A stretch of 9,178 nt of DNA from Flavobacterium psychrophilum (lineage in GTDB: Bacteria > Bacteroidota > Bacteroidia > Flavobacteriales > Flavobacteriaceae), in assembly GCA_945866505.1 (NCBI GenBank), contig CAMBHH010000136.1:1-9178 (forward strand), written 5' to 3'. Within the stretch, counting starts at the first letter, position 1; each line of letters opens with the position of its first letter. The translations under genes were made by a program, and so were the position numbers. Of the stretch, positions 1-6,563 are shown one piece after another. Under the pieces are notes generated by a model. The model did not search any database, was not told the DNA's origin, and saw only the letters and a list, made by a program, of their open reading frames with translations.

Positions 1-785
1 CCAGAAGAAATAATCTTTTGATAATCGGCAATACCTTGTGCTTCTACTCTTTTTCTTTCGGCTTCTTGTTTTTCTTTTTGAAGTACGAAAGTCATTTTTT
101 GAGCTTCTTGCTCGGCATTAATTTTACTCTCAATCGTCGCTTTTACCGAAGCGGGAAGATTGATATTTCTAATCAAAAGTTGCTCTAAAATTAAACCTCT
201 AGCTTTAAAATCATCTTCGATACTTTTTTTTATCCTTTGTTGAAATTCGTTTCTTTTGGTCGAATACAAAGCCACAGCATCATAATAAACAGCGTTGTCA
301 CGAATACGAGTTCTAGTTACTGGACGTACAATTTTATCGGTATAATTGACCCCAATTTGTTTGAAAATTGTTGGCGCATCAGCAGGAGTGATTCGATATA
401 AAACAGTCAAATCTATTACCACTTCCAATCCATCATTCGACAAAACCCGAATAGCATCATCGCCTTCCTGAGCACCTTCGGAATGAATAGCCGACATCGT
501 ATAATTTTGAGTTTGAATATCAAAGTCAGTTACATCCAAAAGCGGGTTGATCAAATGCAATCCACTTTCCAAAATATCAGGCTGAACACTTCCGTAAAGC
601 GATTTCACACCAACTTTACCAGCATCAATTTGTTTGAACATCGAGGAAAAGACTGCTAAAACAATAAGCAAAATCCCAACCAATTTGAACGCATTCGTAA
701 ACTTGGACAACGGATTTCCGACATTGTTTTTTAAAGCAAAACTCAAGATCAGCAAAATAATCCCGATAATAATTAATAGTATCAT
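1..785 (-). CDS. SPFH/prohibitin-like membrane protein, C-terminus cut by window edge
   Basis: Reading leftward from the ATG at 785-783, an uninterrupted frame runs to the window edge: 261 complete codons and no stop, so the gene is partial at its 3' end. The first ~50 residues hold two hydrophobic segments (about 2-17 and 35-48) separated by a short polar stretch. An SPFH/prohibitin domain follows (about 50-230): the DAGKVGVKSLYGSV opening, GLHLINPLLD, a VDLTVLYRI-type strand, and RTRIRD. After that comes a charged, Ala/Glu/Lys-rich helix (about 218-256) typical of the coiled coil behind this domain. Family knowledge: such proteins form membrane-bound oligomeric scaffolds that organise microdomains or modulate membrane proteases. 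Which partner applies here cannot be told. It lies 60 nt downstream of the MATE exporter on the same strand. I see no clear promoter in the gap, so cotranscription is plausible. Confidence 0.9.
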   Translation of the reverse strand, partial: MILLIIIGIILLILSFALKNNVGNPLSKFTNAFKLVGILLIVLAVFSSMFKQIDAGKVGVKSLYGSVQPDILESGLHLINPLLDVTDFDIQTQNYTMSAIHSEGAQEGDDAIRVLSNDGLEVVIDLTVLYRITPADAPTIFKQIGVNYTDKIVRPVTRTRIRDNAVYYDAVALYSTKRNEFQQRIKKSIEDDFKARGLILEQLLIRNINLPASVKATIESKINAEQEAQKMTFVLQKEKQEAERKRVEAQGIADYQKIISS

Positions 786-845
786 TTTTTAAAATTTAGT
801 TTGTTCAATGTTTTAGACGAGTATTTATAATGATAGTTACAGATT

Positions 846-2222
846 TCAAACGTCTTGCATCACCATTTTCTTTGTCAATCTCGCAAAGCGAATATACAAA
901 AAAATAGCTGCCGCTGTTAGTCCTGCCAAAAGTCCAATCCAAATCCCTGTTGTGCCCAAACTAGTTTGCGTTCCTAAATAATACGAAATCGGAAATCCCA
1001 CAATCCAATAAGCCACAAAAGTAATATACATCGGGATTTTGACATCTTGTAAACCTCTTAAAGCACCCAAAACTACCACTTGAATACCATCTGAAATTTG
1101 AAAGACAGCAGCTACCAAAAGCAATTTTGATGCAATAAATATGATTTCTTTGTTATCCAATTGCTGAGAAACATCGGACATATTTAAAAACAAATGCGGC
1201 AGAAATTGATGCGATATTACGAAAACAAGTCCAAAGAAAACCTCAACCATAATGGCCAATAAAAATATCGAACGAGCTACAGTGATTAATTGCTTGTAAT
1301 CTCTCATTCCTTTGGCATTACTCACTCGAATCATTGCAGCCACACTAAAACCCATTGCCACCATAAAAGTAGAGGAAGCCAGTGTCAACGCAATTTGATT
1401 TGCCGCTTGACTATTTTTTCCAAGTGAACCCGAAAGCCAAATAGCCGCTGTAAACAATGTCACTTCAAACAACATTTGCATTGCAGAAGGCAAACCCAAA
1501 TTGACTATTTTCTTCAAAGTTGATTTCTTAATTTCCTTGAAAGTAAAATTATTGAAATAGGTTTTGAAAGCAGCATTTTGTTTCAAAATATAGTGTAAAA
1601 AAACCACCATCATAATTCTAGAAATCACAGTTCCCAACGCCGCTCCTAAAATTCCAAATTTTGGAAAGCCCCAAACCCCATAAATCAAAACATAATTAAA
1701 GAAAATGTGAACCACATTCGCCAAATAAATAGCATACATCGAATATTTGGTTTCCGATAATCCATCGGCAAACTGTTTGTATCCTTGAAAAATAATAACA
1801 GGAATCAACGAAAAAGCGACCCAATCAATATAAGGTGCGGCCAATTCGACGACGGCTTCGGGTTGGTTCATTAAATTCATTATTGGCTTTGCCAAAACAA
1901 TCAAAATGAAAATGGCAATTCCTAAAATTGTACACAACAACAACCCGTGATGAAAAGTAGTTCGGATTTTTTTATCGTCTTTCTCAGCGTCGGCTTCTGC
2001 AATCAAAGGCGTTATGGCGGTTGAAAATCCAATTCCCAAGGACATACCTACAAAAATAAAACTATTGCCCAGAGAAACAGCTGCCAATTCGGTAGAACCC
2101 AAATTTCCTACCATAAAATTATCAACAATTCCTATCAAAGTATGTCCTAGCATTCCTAGAATTACAGGGAAAGCCAATCGTACATTATAGGAGAACTCTT
2201 TGGTGTATTGGGAAAAATTCAA
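846..2222 (-). CDS. MATE family efflux transporter (NorM-like), TTG start
   Basis: A 458-residue polytopic inner-membrane protein with about 12 hydrophobic helices, the usual length and shape of MATE (multi-antimicrobial extrusion) exporters. These use a Na+ or H+ gradient to expel cationic drugs and metabolites. The N-terminal half starts with the family pattern PVILGMLGHTLIGIVDNFMVG (split here: PVILGMLGHT, then LIGIVDNFMVG, about 19-39). The second half-repeat begins near 243 (NLGLPSAMQMLFE). The start is a TTG at 2222-2220. An in-frame TAA lies two codons upstream, no ATG lies between, and the next ATG (residue 24) would remove part of the first helix. A Bacteroidota-type promoter ends about 19 nt upstream, giving a leader of roughly 12 nt and supporting this start. 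Substrate cannot be inferred. It could equally be annotated as a multidrug or Na+-driven exporter. Confidence 0.93.
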   Translation of the reverse strand: MNFSQYTKEFSYNVRLAFPVILGMLGHTLIGIVDNFMVGNLGSTELAAVSLGNSFIFVGMSLGIGFSTAITPLIAEADAEKDDKKIRTTFHHGLLLCTILGIAIFILIVLAKPIMNLMNQPEAVVELAAPYIDWVAFSLIPVIIFQGYKQFADGLSETKYSMYAIYLANVVHIFFNYVLIYGVWGFPKFGILGAALGTVISRIMMVVFLHYILKQNAAFKTYFNNFTFKEIKKSTLKKIVNLGLPSAMQMLFEVTLFTAAIWLSGSLGKNSQAANQIALTLASSTFMVAMGFSVAAMIRVSNAKGMRDYKQLITVARSIFLLAIMVEVFFGLVFVISHQFLPHLFLNMSDVSQQLDNKEIIFIASKLLLVAAVFQISDGIQVVVLGALRGLQDVKIPMYITFVAYWIVGFPISYYLGTQTSLGTTGIWIGLLAGLTAAAIFLYIRFARLTKKMVMQDV

Positions 2223-2240
2223 TTTCGTTTATTTGGTTGG

Positions 2241-2272
2241 CAAAGGTAACGAGAACGAATTGATTCTATCAA
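2241..2272 (-). promoter_or_regulatory. Candidate promoter of the MATE gene
   Basis: Reading on the minus strand, TTG (2272-2270), a 21-nt spacer and TACCTTTG (2248-2241) match the Bacteroidota consensus TTG/TTTG-19 to 23-TAnnTTTG. The predicted transcript would begin near 2234, leaving only about 12 nt before the TTG start codon. Position and match are seen in the sequence; activity is inferred. Confidence 0.6.
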
Positions 2273-2498
2273 TAGATTTTCAATAATAAAGATAATTTTA
2301 GTTATAGCAATCCAAAAATTATGCTCTCCCAATTAAGCTGGGACAATTACCAGCAAGTGCGAGCTCAATGTCATTGACTTAAGGGATTTTGTTGTTGATT
2401 TTAGTTCGAGACAGGTCCAAATTGTAGATAACATCAGGAAGGAACGAGTTGTCAATTCGTGGAAGATTTGTAGTAATATTTTTATAATCTTCAGTATA

Positions 2499-2885
2499 TT
2501 ATAATTCGTAAAGCTCAATAGGTAAATAATCTGGGTCATTAAAAAATGTAAATTTTTTATTGGTGAACTCGTCAATACGAATTGGTTCTGTTGTAATGTT
2601 TTTTGATTTTAAAAATTTTATTTCGTTTTCAATGTCTTTCACACCAAATGAAATATGTCTTAATCCTGTCCCTTCTGGTCTTGATGGTCTTTTAGGTGGA
2701 TTTGGAAATGAAAATAATTCTACTAAATATTGTCCGTTTAGCGAAAGGTCAAGCTTATAAGATTCTCTTTCAGTTCGGTACGTTTCATTGTCAATTTTGA
2801 AGCCTAATATGTCAGTATAAAACTGTTTTGATTTTTCATAGTCAGAACAAATAATCGCTATATGGTGTAATCTTTGAATATTCAT
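2499..2885 (-). CDS. VOC-family metalloprotein, YaeR/GloA2-like glyoxalase-type
   Basis: A 128-residue protein of the vicinal-oxygen-chelate fold, two beta-alpha-beta-beta-beta modules. It closely resembles E. coli YaeR (GloA2) in length and pattern: HHIAI near the start, then YTDILGF, LNGQY, VELFSF, RPSRPE, GLRHISF and FTFFNDPD, ending in LPIELYE. Likely metal ligands are H8, E56, H77 and E124, all present. The family includes glyoxalase I, which isomerises the methylglyoxal-thiol adduct to a lactoyl thioester, but YaeR-type members have no firmly settled substrate, so a lactoylglutathione lyase name would be too specific. I chose the ATG at 2885-2883. A TTG 15 codons upstream in frame is possible, but the extra residues do not belong to the family. 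The gene is isolated between two gene-poor spacers and I see no clear promoter upstream. Confidence 0.88.
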   Translation of the reverse strand: MNIQRLHHIAIICSDYEKSKQFYTDILGFKIDNETYRTERESYKLDLSLNGQYLVELFSFPNPPKRPSRPEGTGLRHISFGVKDIENEIKFLKSKNITTEPIRIDEFTNKKFTFFNDPDYLPIELYEL

Positions 2886-3272
2886 TTTTGTCTTTGTTAC
2901 TAGGTTTCTGTAAACTGAAGCGCAACGCAAGCTCGCTTAAAAATCTCTGTTCGTTATTAATTTGGATTGTAAAATCAAGTAAATATAGTAGATTTAAACT
3001 ACAAATAAATATTTTTTTTTCAAAGATTATGATTCTGTTTTTGTGAAATAATTTAGCGTATAAAGCTTTAGAAAAGGCTTTCAAACCAAAAATAATCATA
3101 GCGCATGGTGTTTGCATTGTAATTTTATCTCAAAAGGAATTTCTATGTAGAAACAAGTTTTCATAAGCAATAGCAACGGATGGACTCCCAAATAGTACAC
3201 TTCTTAATTAAGACTGGGCAACTTTTGAATAACAATATAGATAGTACTGTAACACAAAGAGTAATCTCAAAC
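2886..3272. other. Gene-poor spacer upstream of the VOC gene
   Basis: About 390 nt with no convincing gene on either strand; the longest frames have random-looking composition and no family resemblance. Visible structure is limited to a local GC-richer patch (2920-2938) with short complementary arms AAGCG and CGCTT, a poly-T run at 3010-3020, and a perfect 12-bp palindrome TCTTAATTAAGA (3202-3213). The 3206-3222 segment resembles 2331-2346 on the other side of the VOC gene. No clear TAnnTTTG promoter for the VOC gene was found. Confidence 0.55.
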
Positions 3273-3308
3273 AAAAAAGCCAAGAAATTTTTAGGTTCTT
3301 GGCTTTTT
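3273..3308 (-). terminator. Rho-independent terminator after the 488-residue gene
   Basis: A perfect 13-bp stem (AAAAAGCCAAGAA at 3274-3286 paired with TTCTTGGCTTTTT at 3296-3308) with a 9-nt loop. On the minus strand it is followed by a run of T and lies 13 nt past the stop of the gene ending at 3322. The plus-strand copy also ends in T, so it may work in both directions. Confidence 0.85.
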
Positions 3309-3321
3309 ATATTATATTTTT

Positions 3322-4788
3322 TTAAATATTTTCATCTAAAAGGACGTTCGGGTCATAACCAAAGAGTTTCTTTTTCTTAATGATTTTGGCTACACCAGTA
3401 GGCAACATCGTTTCCCATCCTGGCTTACACTGACGAATCATTTTGAGAACTTCACGTGAGAACACTTCTAAGTTTTTAGGATTATAGTTTTCGATGTCAA
3501 CCACTTTCCCATTAAATTTAAAGAATTTATACAATTCTTTGATTCGAGGATGTATAACTAGAGTTTCAGAGGTAGTAATTACACCATTTGCGTCTAGCAT
3601 AGGATATAAATATACTTTCAAATCTCGATAAAATAGCTTTCCAAAAGCTTCTAAGATACCACCACTCAAATGGCGATAGTATTTTTCGTCAAAAATTTCT
3701 ATTAAATTATTAACACCCATCGCCAATCCCATTCGGGCTTTGGTATATTTTGCAAAATATTCGACAACTTTATAATATTCTTGAAAATTAGAAATCATTA
3801 CAGTTTGTCCTAAAGAACAGAGCAATTGCGCCCTATCCATAAAGTCTTTTTCGTCAATTTCACCTTCCGAACGCAAATTTGAAAGCGTTATTTCAAAGAT
3901 GACCAAAGTATTTTCTTGGATCACTTTTTGTTCGTTGAGAAACATTTTTAATGATTCCTCATACATATCCATATTTACTTTGGTAACTGGACGAAAACTT
4001 CCACGAATTGCGAGGATATTTTTTTTGTACAAGATGGCTGCTGGAAGAATGTTTTTCCCTTCTGGGTCAAATATCACGGCATCTGTCATACCGTTTTTTA
4101 CCAATTGTAAACTCATCAAACGATTATCAACATTGGCAAACCGAGGTCCAGAAAAGTTGATGGTATCTATTTCTAACTGGTCTTTATCAAGGTGATCGTA
4201 TAAATAACGTAATAAATGTTTAGGATCATTGTATTTATAAAATGCGCCATAAATTAAGTTTACACCAAGTATACCAAGCGTTTCTTGTTGCAAACGAACA
4301 TCGGTTTCCTTGAATCGGATGTGAAGAATAATCTCATTGTATTCTTCTTCAGGTTCCAATTGATATTTTATACCAACCCAACCGTGTCCCTTGAATTGTT
4401 TAGCAAAATCTATAGTAGCAACTGTATTTGCAAAACTGAAAAAGATTTTGTTTGGATGCTTTTTTCTGCTTAACCGTTTTTCAATCAAGCCCGCTTCGTG
4501 AGTAAGAATTTTTTTGAGACGGCTTTCAGTTACATAGCGACCGTCCTCTTCGACACCGTATATGGCATCACTAAAATCTTTGTCATAAGCCGACATCGCT
4601 TTTGCAATGGTTCCTGATGAACCTCCTGCTCTAAAGAAATGTCTAACTGTTTCTTGACCAGCGCCAATTTCTGAAAAAGTTCCGTAGATATTTTCGTTCA
4701 AATTGATACGAAGGGCTTTATCCTTTAAGGAAGGAATTTGTTCGATGACTTTGTCACCTTTTAATTTAATTTCGGTGTCTCTTTTCAT
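3322..4788 (-). CDS. Conserved protein of unknown function, 488 residues
   Basis: A 488-residue, probably cytosolic protein with no signal peptide and no membrane segment. I recognise it as a conserved bacterial type but cannot assign a function. The most distinctive block is residues 31-78: NENIYGTFSEIGAGQE, then TVRHFFRAGGSSGTIAKAMS and AYDKDFSDAIYG, a Gly-rich stretch that looks like an active or binding site. Relatives have, as far as I recall, been given names such as nicotinate-nucleotide adenylyltransferase or TonB-dependent receptor. Neither fits: no HxGH/ISSTxxR adenylyltransferase motif, no signal peptide, no plug or barrel. The ATG at 4788-4786 is chosen because the open frame upstream would run through the promoter region and into the divergent hydrolase gene. 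A TAACTTTG element lies 22 nt upstream of this ATG, and a terminator follows the stop. Confidence 0.85.
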   Translation of the reverse strand: MKRDTEIKLKGDKVIEQIPSLKDKALRINLNENIYGTFSEIGAGQETVRHFFRAGGSSGTIAKAMSAYDKDFSDAIYGVEEDGRYVTESRLKKILTHEAGLIEKRLSRKKHPNKIFFSFANTVATIDFAKQFKGHGWVGIKYQLEPEEEYNEIILHIRFKETDVRLQQETLGILGVNLIYGAFYKYNDPKHLLRYLYDHLDKDQLEIDTINFSGPRFANVDNRLMSLQLVKNGMTDAVIFDPEGKNILPAAILYKKNILAIRGSFRPVTKVNMDMYEESLKMFLNEQKVIQENTLVIFEITLSNLRSEGEIDEKDFMDRAQLLCSLGQTVMISNFQEYYKVVEYFAKYTKARMGLAMGVNNLIEIFDEKYYRHLSGGILEAFGKLFYRDLKVYLYPMLDANGVITTSETLVIHPRIKELYKFFKFNGKVVDIENYNPKNLEVFSREVLKMIRQCKPGWETMLPTGVAKIIKKKKLFGYDPNVLLDENI

Positions 4789-4809
4789 AAAGAAATCGCA
4801 GTTTTGATG

Positions 4810-4841
4810 CAAAGTTAGTAAAAAATGTTTCAAATTGCAGA
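4810..4841 (-). promoter_or_regulatory. Candidate promoter of the 488-residue gene
   Basis: On the minus strand TCTG (4841-4838), a 20-nt spacer and TAACTTTG (4817-4810). The -7 element matches TAnnTTTG exactly and the upstream element has one mismatch to TTTG. The predicted leader is about 15 nt. The upstream half overlaps the divergent promoter of the hydrolase gene. Confidence 0.6.
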
Positions 4842-4859
4842 GATTTATTGCTATTTTTG
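4828..4859 (+). promoter_or_regulatory. Candidate promoter of the MBL-fold hydrolase operon
   Basis: TATTTTTG at 4852-4859 matches TAnnTTTG, 27 nt before the ATG. Upstream, TTTC (4828-4831) sits at a 20-nt spacing with one mismatch to TTTG; the exact TTG at 4835-4837 is too close. It overlaps the promoter facing the other way. Confidence 0.45.
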
Positions 4860-4886
4860 TACAATTATTAATAGAAGAAATGTTCG

Positions 4887-5651
4887 ATGAATATTTATTT
4901 TTTAGGAACTGGTACATCACAAGGAATTCCTGTCATTGGGAGCAATCATTCGGTATGTCAAAGTACTGATTCTAAAGATAGGAGACTACGAGTTTCAGTT
5001 TGGATTCACTGGGACAATTATTCTTTTCTTATAGATTGTGGTCCCGACTTTAGACAACAAATGCTCAAATCGAATTGTCAAAAAGTAGATGGAATTCTAT
5101 ATACTCACGAACATTCTGATCATACAGCAGGTTTAGATGATATTCGCCCCTTCTTTTTTAAGCAAGGTGATATTCCAATTTATGGTCATCAACGTGTCCT
5201 TGAAAATTTAAAAAAACGATTTGATTATATTTTTGAAACTGAGAATAAATATCCCGGTGCGCCTTCTGTAAAACCAATAGAAGTAGTCAATAATCATCCT
5301 TTTCCCATTGGAAATAAAACAGCAATTCCCATCAACGTAATGCACGGCAAACTTCAAGTTTTCGGTTACAGAATTGATGATTTTGCTTACTTGACCGATG
5401 TAAAAACTATAGAAAAATCTGAAATTGAAAAATTGAAAAATTTAAAAGTTTTGGTCATTAATGCTTTGCGTGAAGAGCCACACAATACTCATTTTAACTT
5501 GCAAGAAGCGTTGGATTTCATCATTTTAATCAAACCCGAAAAAGCCTATCTTACACACATTAGCCACATTATGGGTTTTCACGAGGCAGTACAACAAAAA
5601 CTTCCTGAAAAAGTCTATTTGGCGTACGATAATCTACAAATTACCCTTTAA
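4887..5651 (+). CDS. MBL-fold metallohydrolase, PhnP-like
   Basis: A 254-residue metallo-beta-lactamase-fold enzyme, cytosolic. It opens with LGTGTSQGIPVIG (6-18), the mark of the PhnP/RNase Z-like branch. The metal-site motif HEHSDH is at 74-79 (H74, H76, D78, H79), with H153 in the VMHG turn, D171 in YLTD and H224 in YLTH completing a two-metal centre. All expected ligands are present, so it should be active. Members act as phosphodiesterases; PhnP itself cleaves a cyclic ribose phosphate in phosphonate breakdown. No phosphonate genes are nearby, so the substrate is unknown and the name phnP is withheld. Cys24 and Cys51 are present, but I see no zinc-finger cluster. The ATG at 4887 is set by the conserved N-terminal strand. 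The small gene downstream, 12 nt away, is probably cotranscribed. Confidence 0.9.
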   Translation: MNIYFLGTGTSQGIPVIGSNHSVCQSTDSKDRRLRVSVWIHWDNYSFLIDCGPDFRQQMLKSNCQKVDGILYTHEHSDHTAGLDDIRPFFFKQGDIPIYGHQRVLENLKKRFDYIFETENKYPGAPSVKPIEVVNNHPFPIGNKTAIPINVMHGKLQVFGYRIDDFAYLTDVKTIEKSEIEKLKNLKVLVINALREEPHNTHFNLQEALDFIILIKPEKAYLTHISHIMGFHEAVQQKLPEKVYLAYDNLQITL

Positions 5652-5663
5652 TCTTACTTTAAA

Positions 5664-6164
5664 ATGAAAAACTCATTATTACTTTACCTATTTATTATTG
5701 TTTTGCTTTTGAATGTTTTTACCTATATGTATTTCAGTAAAGAAGTAGCTTTCGAAAAAGATAAATCGTCAAGAACAGAAGCAAAGTTAAACAAGGATTT
5801 AGACGCTGTCAAGACAAAACTGGCTGATGCCAACTATTTTTCATTGGAAAAAAATGAAAATGCCCAAAATTATTTCAATCCTGACAATGCCACAAAGACA
5901 ATCCAAATAGAAAAACTGATTCCAGTTGTAACCGAAAAATTATTGGATTTAAATGCCAATCCAAAAGGGAATCCTTATGTTGGTCAAGACCAAATTGGAG
6001 CCAATAAATTTATCATCAATAAGGTAAAAATCTTGAACCATCGTTGGATTATAGCCGACTTTAGTGACGGAGAATATTGGGGTGAAGTTTTGATAAAATA
6101 TTTTGTCAATGAGGATGAAACGATCTCTTTTGAAACATTTGAATCTTTATTGTATCAAAAATAA
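5664..6164 (+). CDS. Hypothetical membrane-anchored protein, 166 residues
   Basis: I do not recognise a named family. Residues about 4-24 form one strongly hydrophobic segment (LLLYLFIIVLLLNVFTYMYF) preceded by a Lys, so this is probably an uncleaved N-terminal anchor with the rest outside the cytoplasm. Residues about 29-56 are charged and Lys/Asp/Glu/Ala-rich, compatible with a short coiled coil. The C-terminal part (about 80-166) looks like a small mixed alpha/beta domain with aromatic clusters (NHRWIIADFSDGEYWGEVLI). There are no cysteines and no obvious catalytic motif. Only 12 nt separate it from the hydrolase stop and I see no promoter between them, so it is likely the second gene of that operon. 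The pairing may mean a shared process, but nothing in the protein shows which. Confidence 0.8.
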   Translation: MKNSLLLYLFIIVLLLNVFTYMYFSKEVAFEKDKSSRTEAKLNKDLDAVKTKLADANYFSLEKNENAQNYFNPDNATKTIQIEKLIPVVTEKLLDLNANPKGNPYVGQDQIGANKFIINKVKILNHRWIIADFSDGEYWGEVLIKYFVNEDETISFETFESLLYQK

Positions 6165-6434
6165 TAGTTTTTCGCATTCAGCGCTCTTCCGGATGTCCAT
6201 TCCTGCTAATACGTTGACCCAAAAAGTAAAATTAAACTAATTCAAATCTAAAACTTTTGCGTAAACTAGTAATTTTCAAACGCCATCCGGTAAATAAAGT
6301 GGCTATCTTTATCTATCTAGAAATACGGACGCTACTACTGCATTAAAATTATTGGGTTTACCGTGGATTAATTGGCAAATAATCACGGTAAATAGTTAAA
6401 AATATTTCGTTTAAAATTATTTTTGACATATTTA
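6165..6434. other. Non-coding spacer with inverted repeats upstream of the sigma factor
   Basis: No convincing gene. Structure seen: CCGGATG (6189-6195) facing CATCCGG (6284-6290) with inner partial arms CAAAAAGT and ACTTTTG; and a strong hairpin at 6357-6392. A short open frame of about 33 codons (6317-6398) has no ATG start and is not called. No classical T-tailed terminator for the hydrolase operon is visible. Confidence 0.5.
6357..6392. repeat. Hairpin: 13-bp inverted repeat with one bulged G
   Basis: TTTACCGTGGATTA (6357-6370) pairs with TAATCACGGTAAA (6380-6392) over 13 base pairs with a single bulged G and a 9-nt loop. It is not followed by a good T run on the plus strand, so it is a weak terminator candidate. 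It may be a protein-binding site or an RNA stem ending the hydrolase operon. Confidence 0.6.
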
Positions 6435-6482
6435 TTTGTTTTGTAATATAATTATTAGTTAAATTTGACCATTATTGTCAAA
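6435..6482 (+). promoter_or_regulatory. Candidate promoter and operator-like repeat of the sigma factor gene
   Basis: TTTG (6435-6438), a 21-nt spacer and TAAATTTG (6460-6467) match the Bacteroidota promoter pattern. TTTGAC (6464-6469) and GTCAAA (6477-6482) form a perfect 6-bp inverted repeat with a 7-nt centre lying over the -7 box and the expected start site, the place a repressor would bind. The predicted leader is about 90 nt. An E. coli-like TTGACA-18-TATAAT (6423-6452) overlaps the same stretch. Confidence 0.5.
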
Positions 6483-6511
6483 CATAAAACCATTAGCCTA
6501 TTTTATAGCAT

Positions 6512-6558
6512 TACTTTTTAGAGGAAATTATTCCAACATTATTATTAACTAAAAAGTA
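6512..6558 (+). repeat. 10-bp inverted repeat ending 5 nt before the sigma factor start
   Basis: TACTTTTTAG (6512-6521) is perfectly complementary to CTAAAAAGTA (6549-6558), with a 27-nt loop. In the transcript it would fold the 5' leader and place a stem directly in front of the ATG at 6564, so it could limit ribosome access. The pairing is seen; function is inferred. Confidence 0.5.
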
Positions 6559-6563
6559 TAAGT

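Noticed and set aside
2333..2575. 80-codon minus-strand frame downstream of and overlapping the end of the VOC gene
   Set aside because: It overlaps the real VOC gene in another frame, has a random-looking composition and no family resemblance. The plus-strand reading of 2360-2500 was also considered as a transposase remnant, but no motif supports it.
2886..2950. Integron attC-like site near the VOC gene, suggested by the local GC-richer patch
   Set aside because: No GTTRRRY/RYYYAAC core pair and no long complementary arms are present, and the patch lies upstream of the gene rather than downstream as in a cassette.
2842..3117. 91-codon minus-strand frame upstream of the VOC gene
   Set aside because: It overlaps the VOC start in another frame, is rich in Phe/Leu/Ile/Lys as expected of AT-rich non-coding DNA, and resembles nothing I know.
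4789..4920. 44-residue N-terminal extension of the 488-residue protein
   Set aside because: It would run through both promoters and into the divergent hydrolase gene, and its composition is unlike the rest of the protein.
4887..5651. Naming the hydrolase phnP and inferring phosphonate breakdown
   Set aside because: The fold and motifs fit the branch, but no phosphonate gene lies in the window and related enzymes differ in substrate.
6317..6398. Short open frame in the sigma upstream spacer
   Set aside because: It has no start codon, is about 33 codons long, and its end coincides with the hairpin at 6357-6392.
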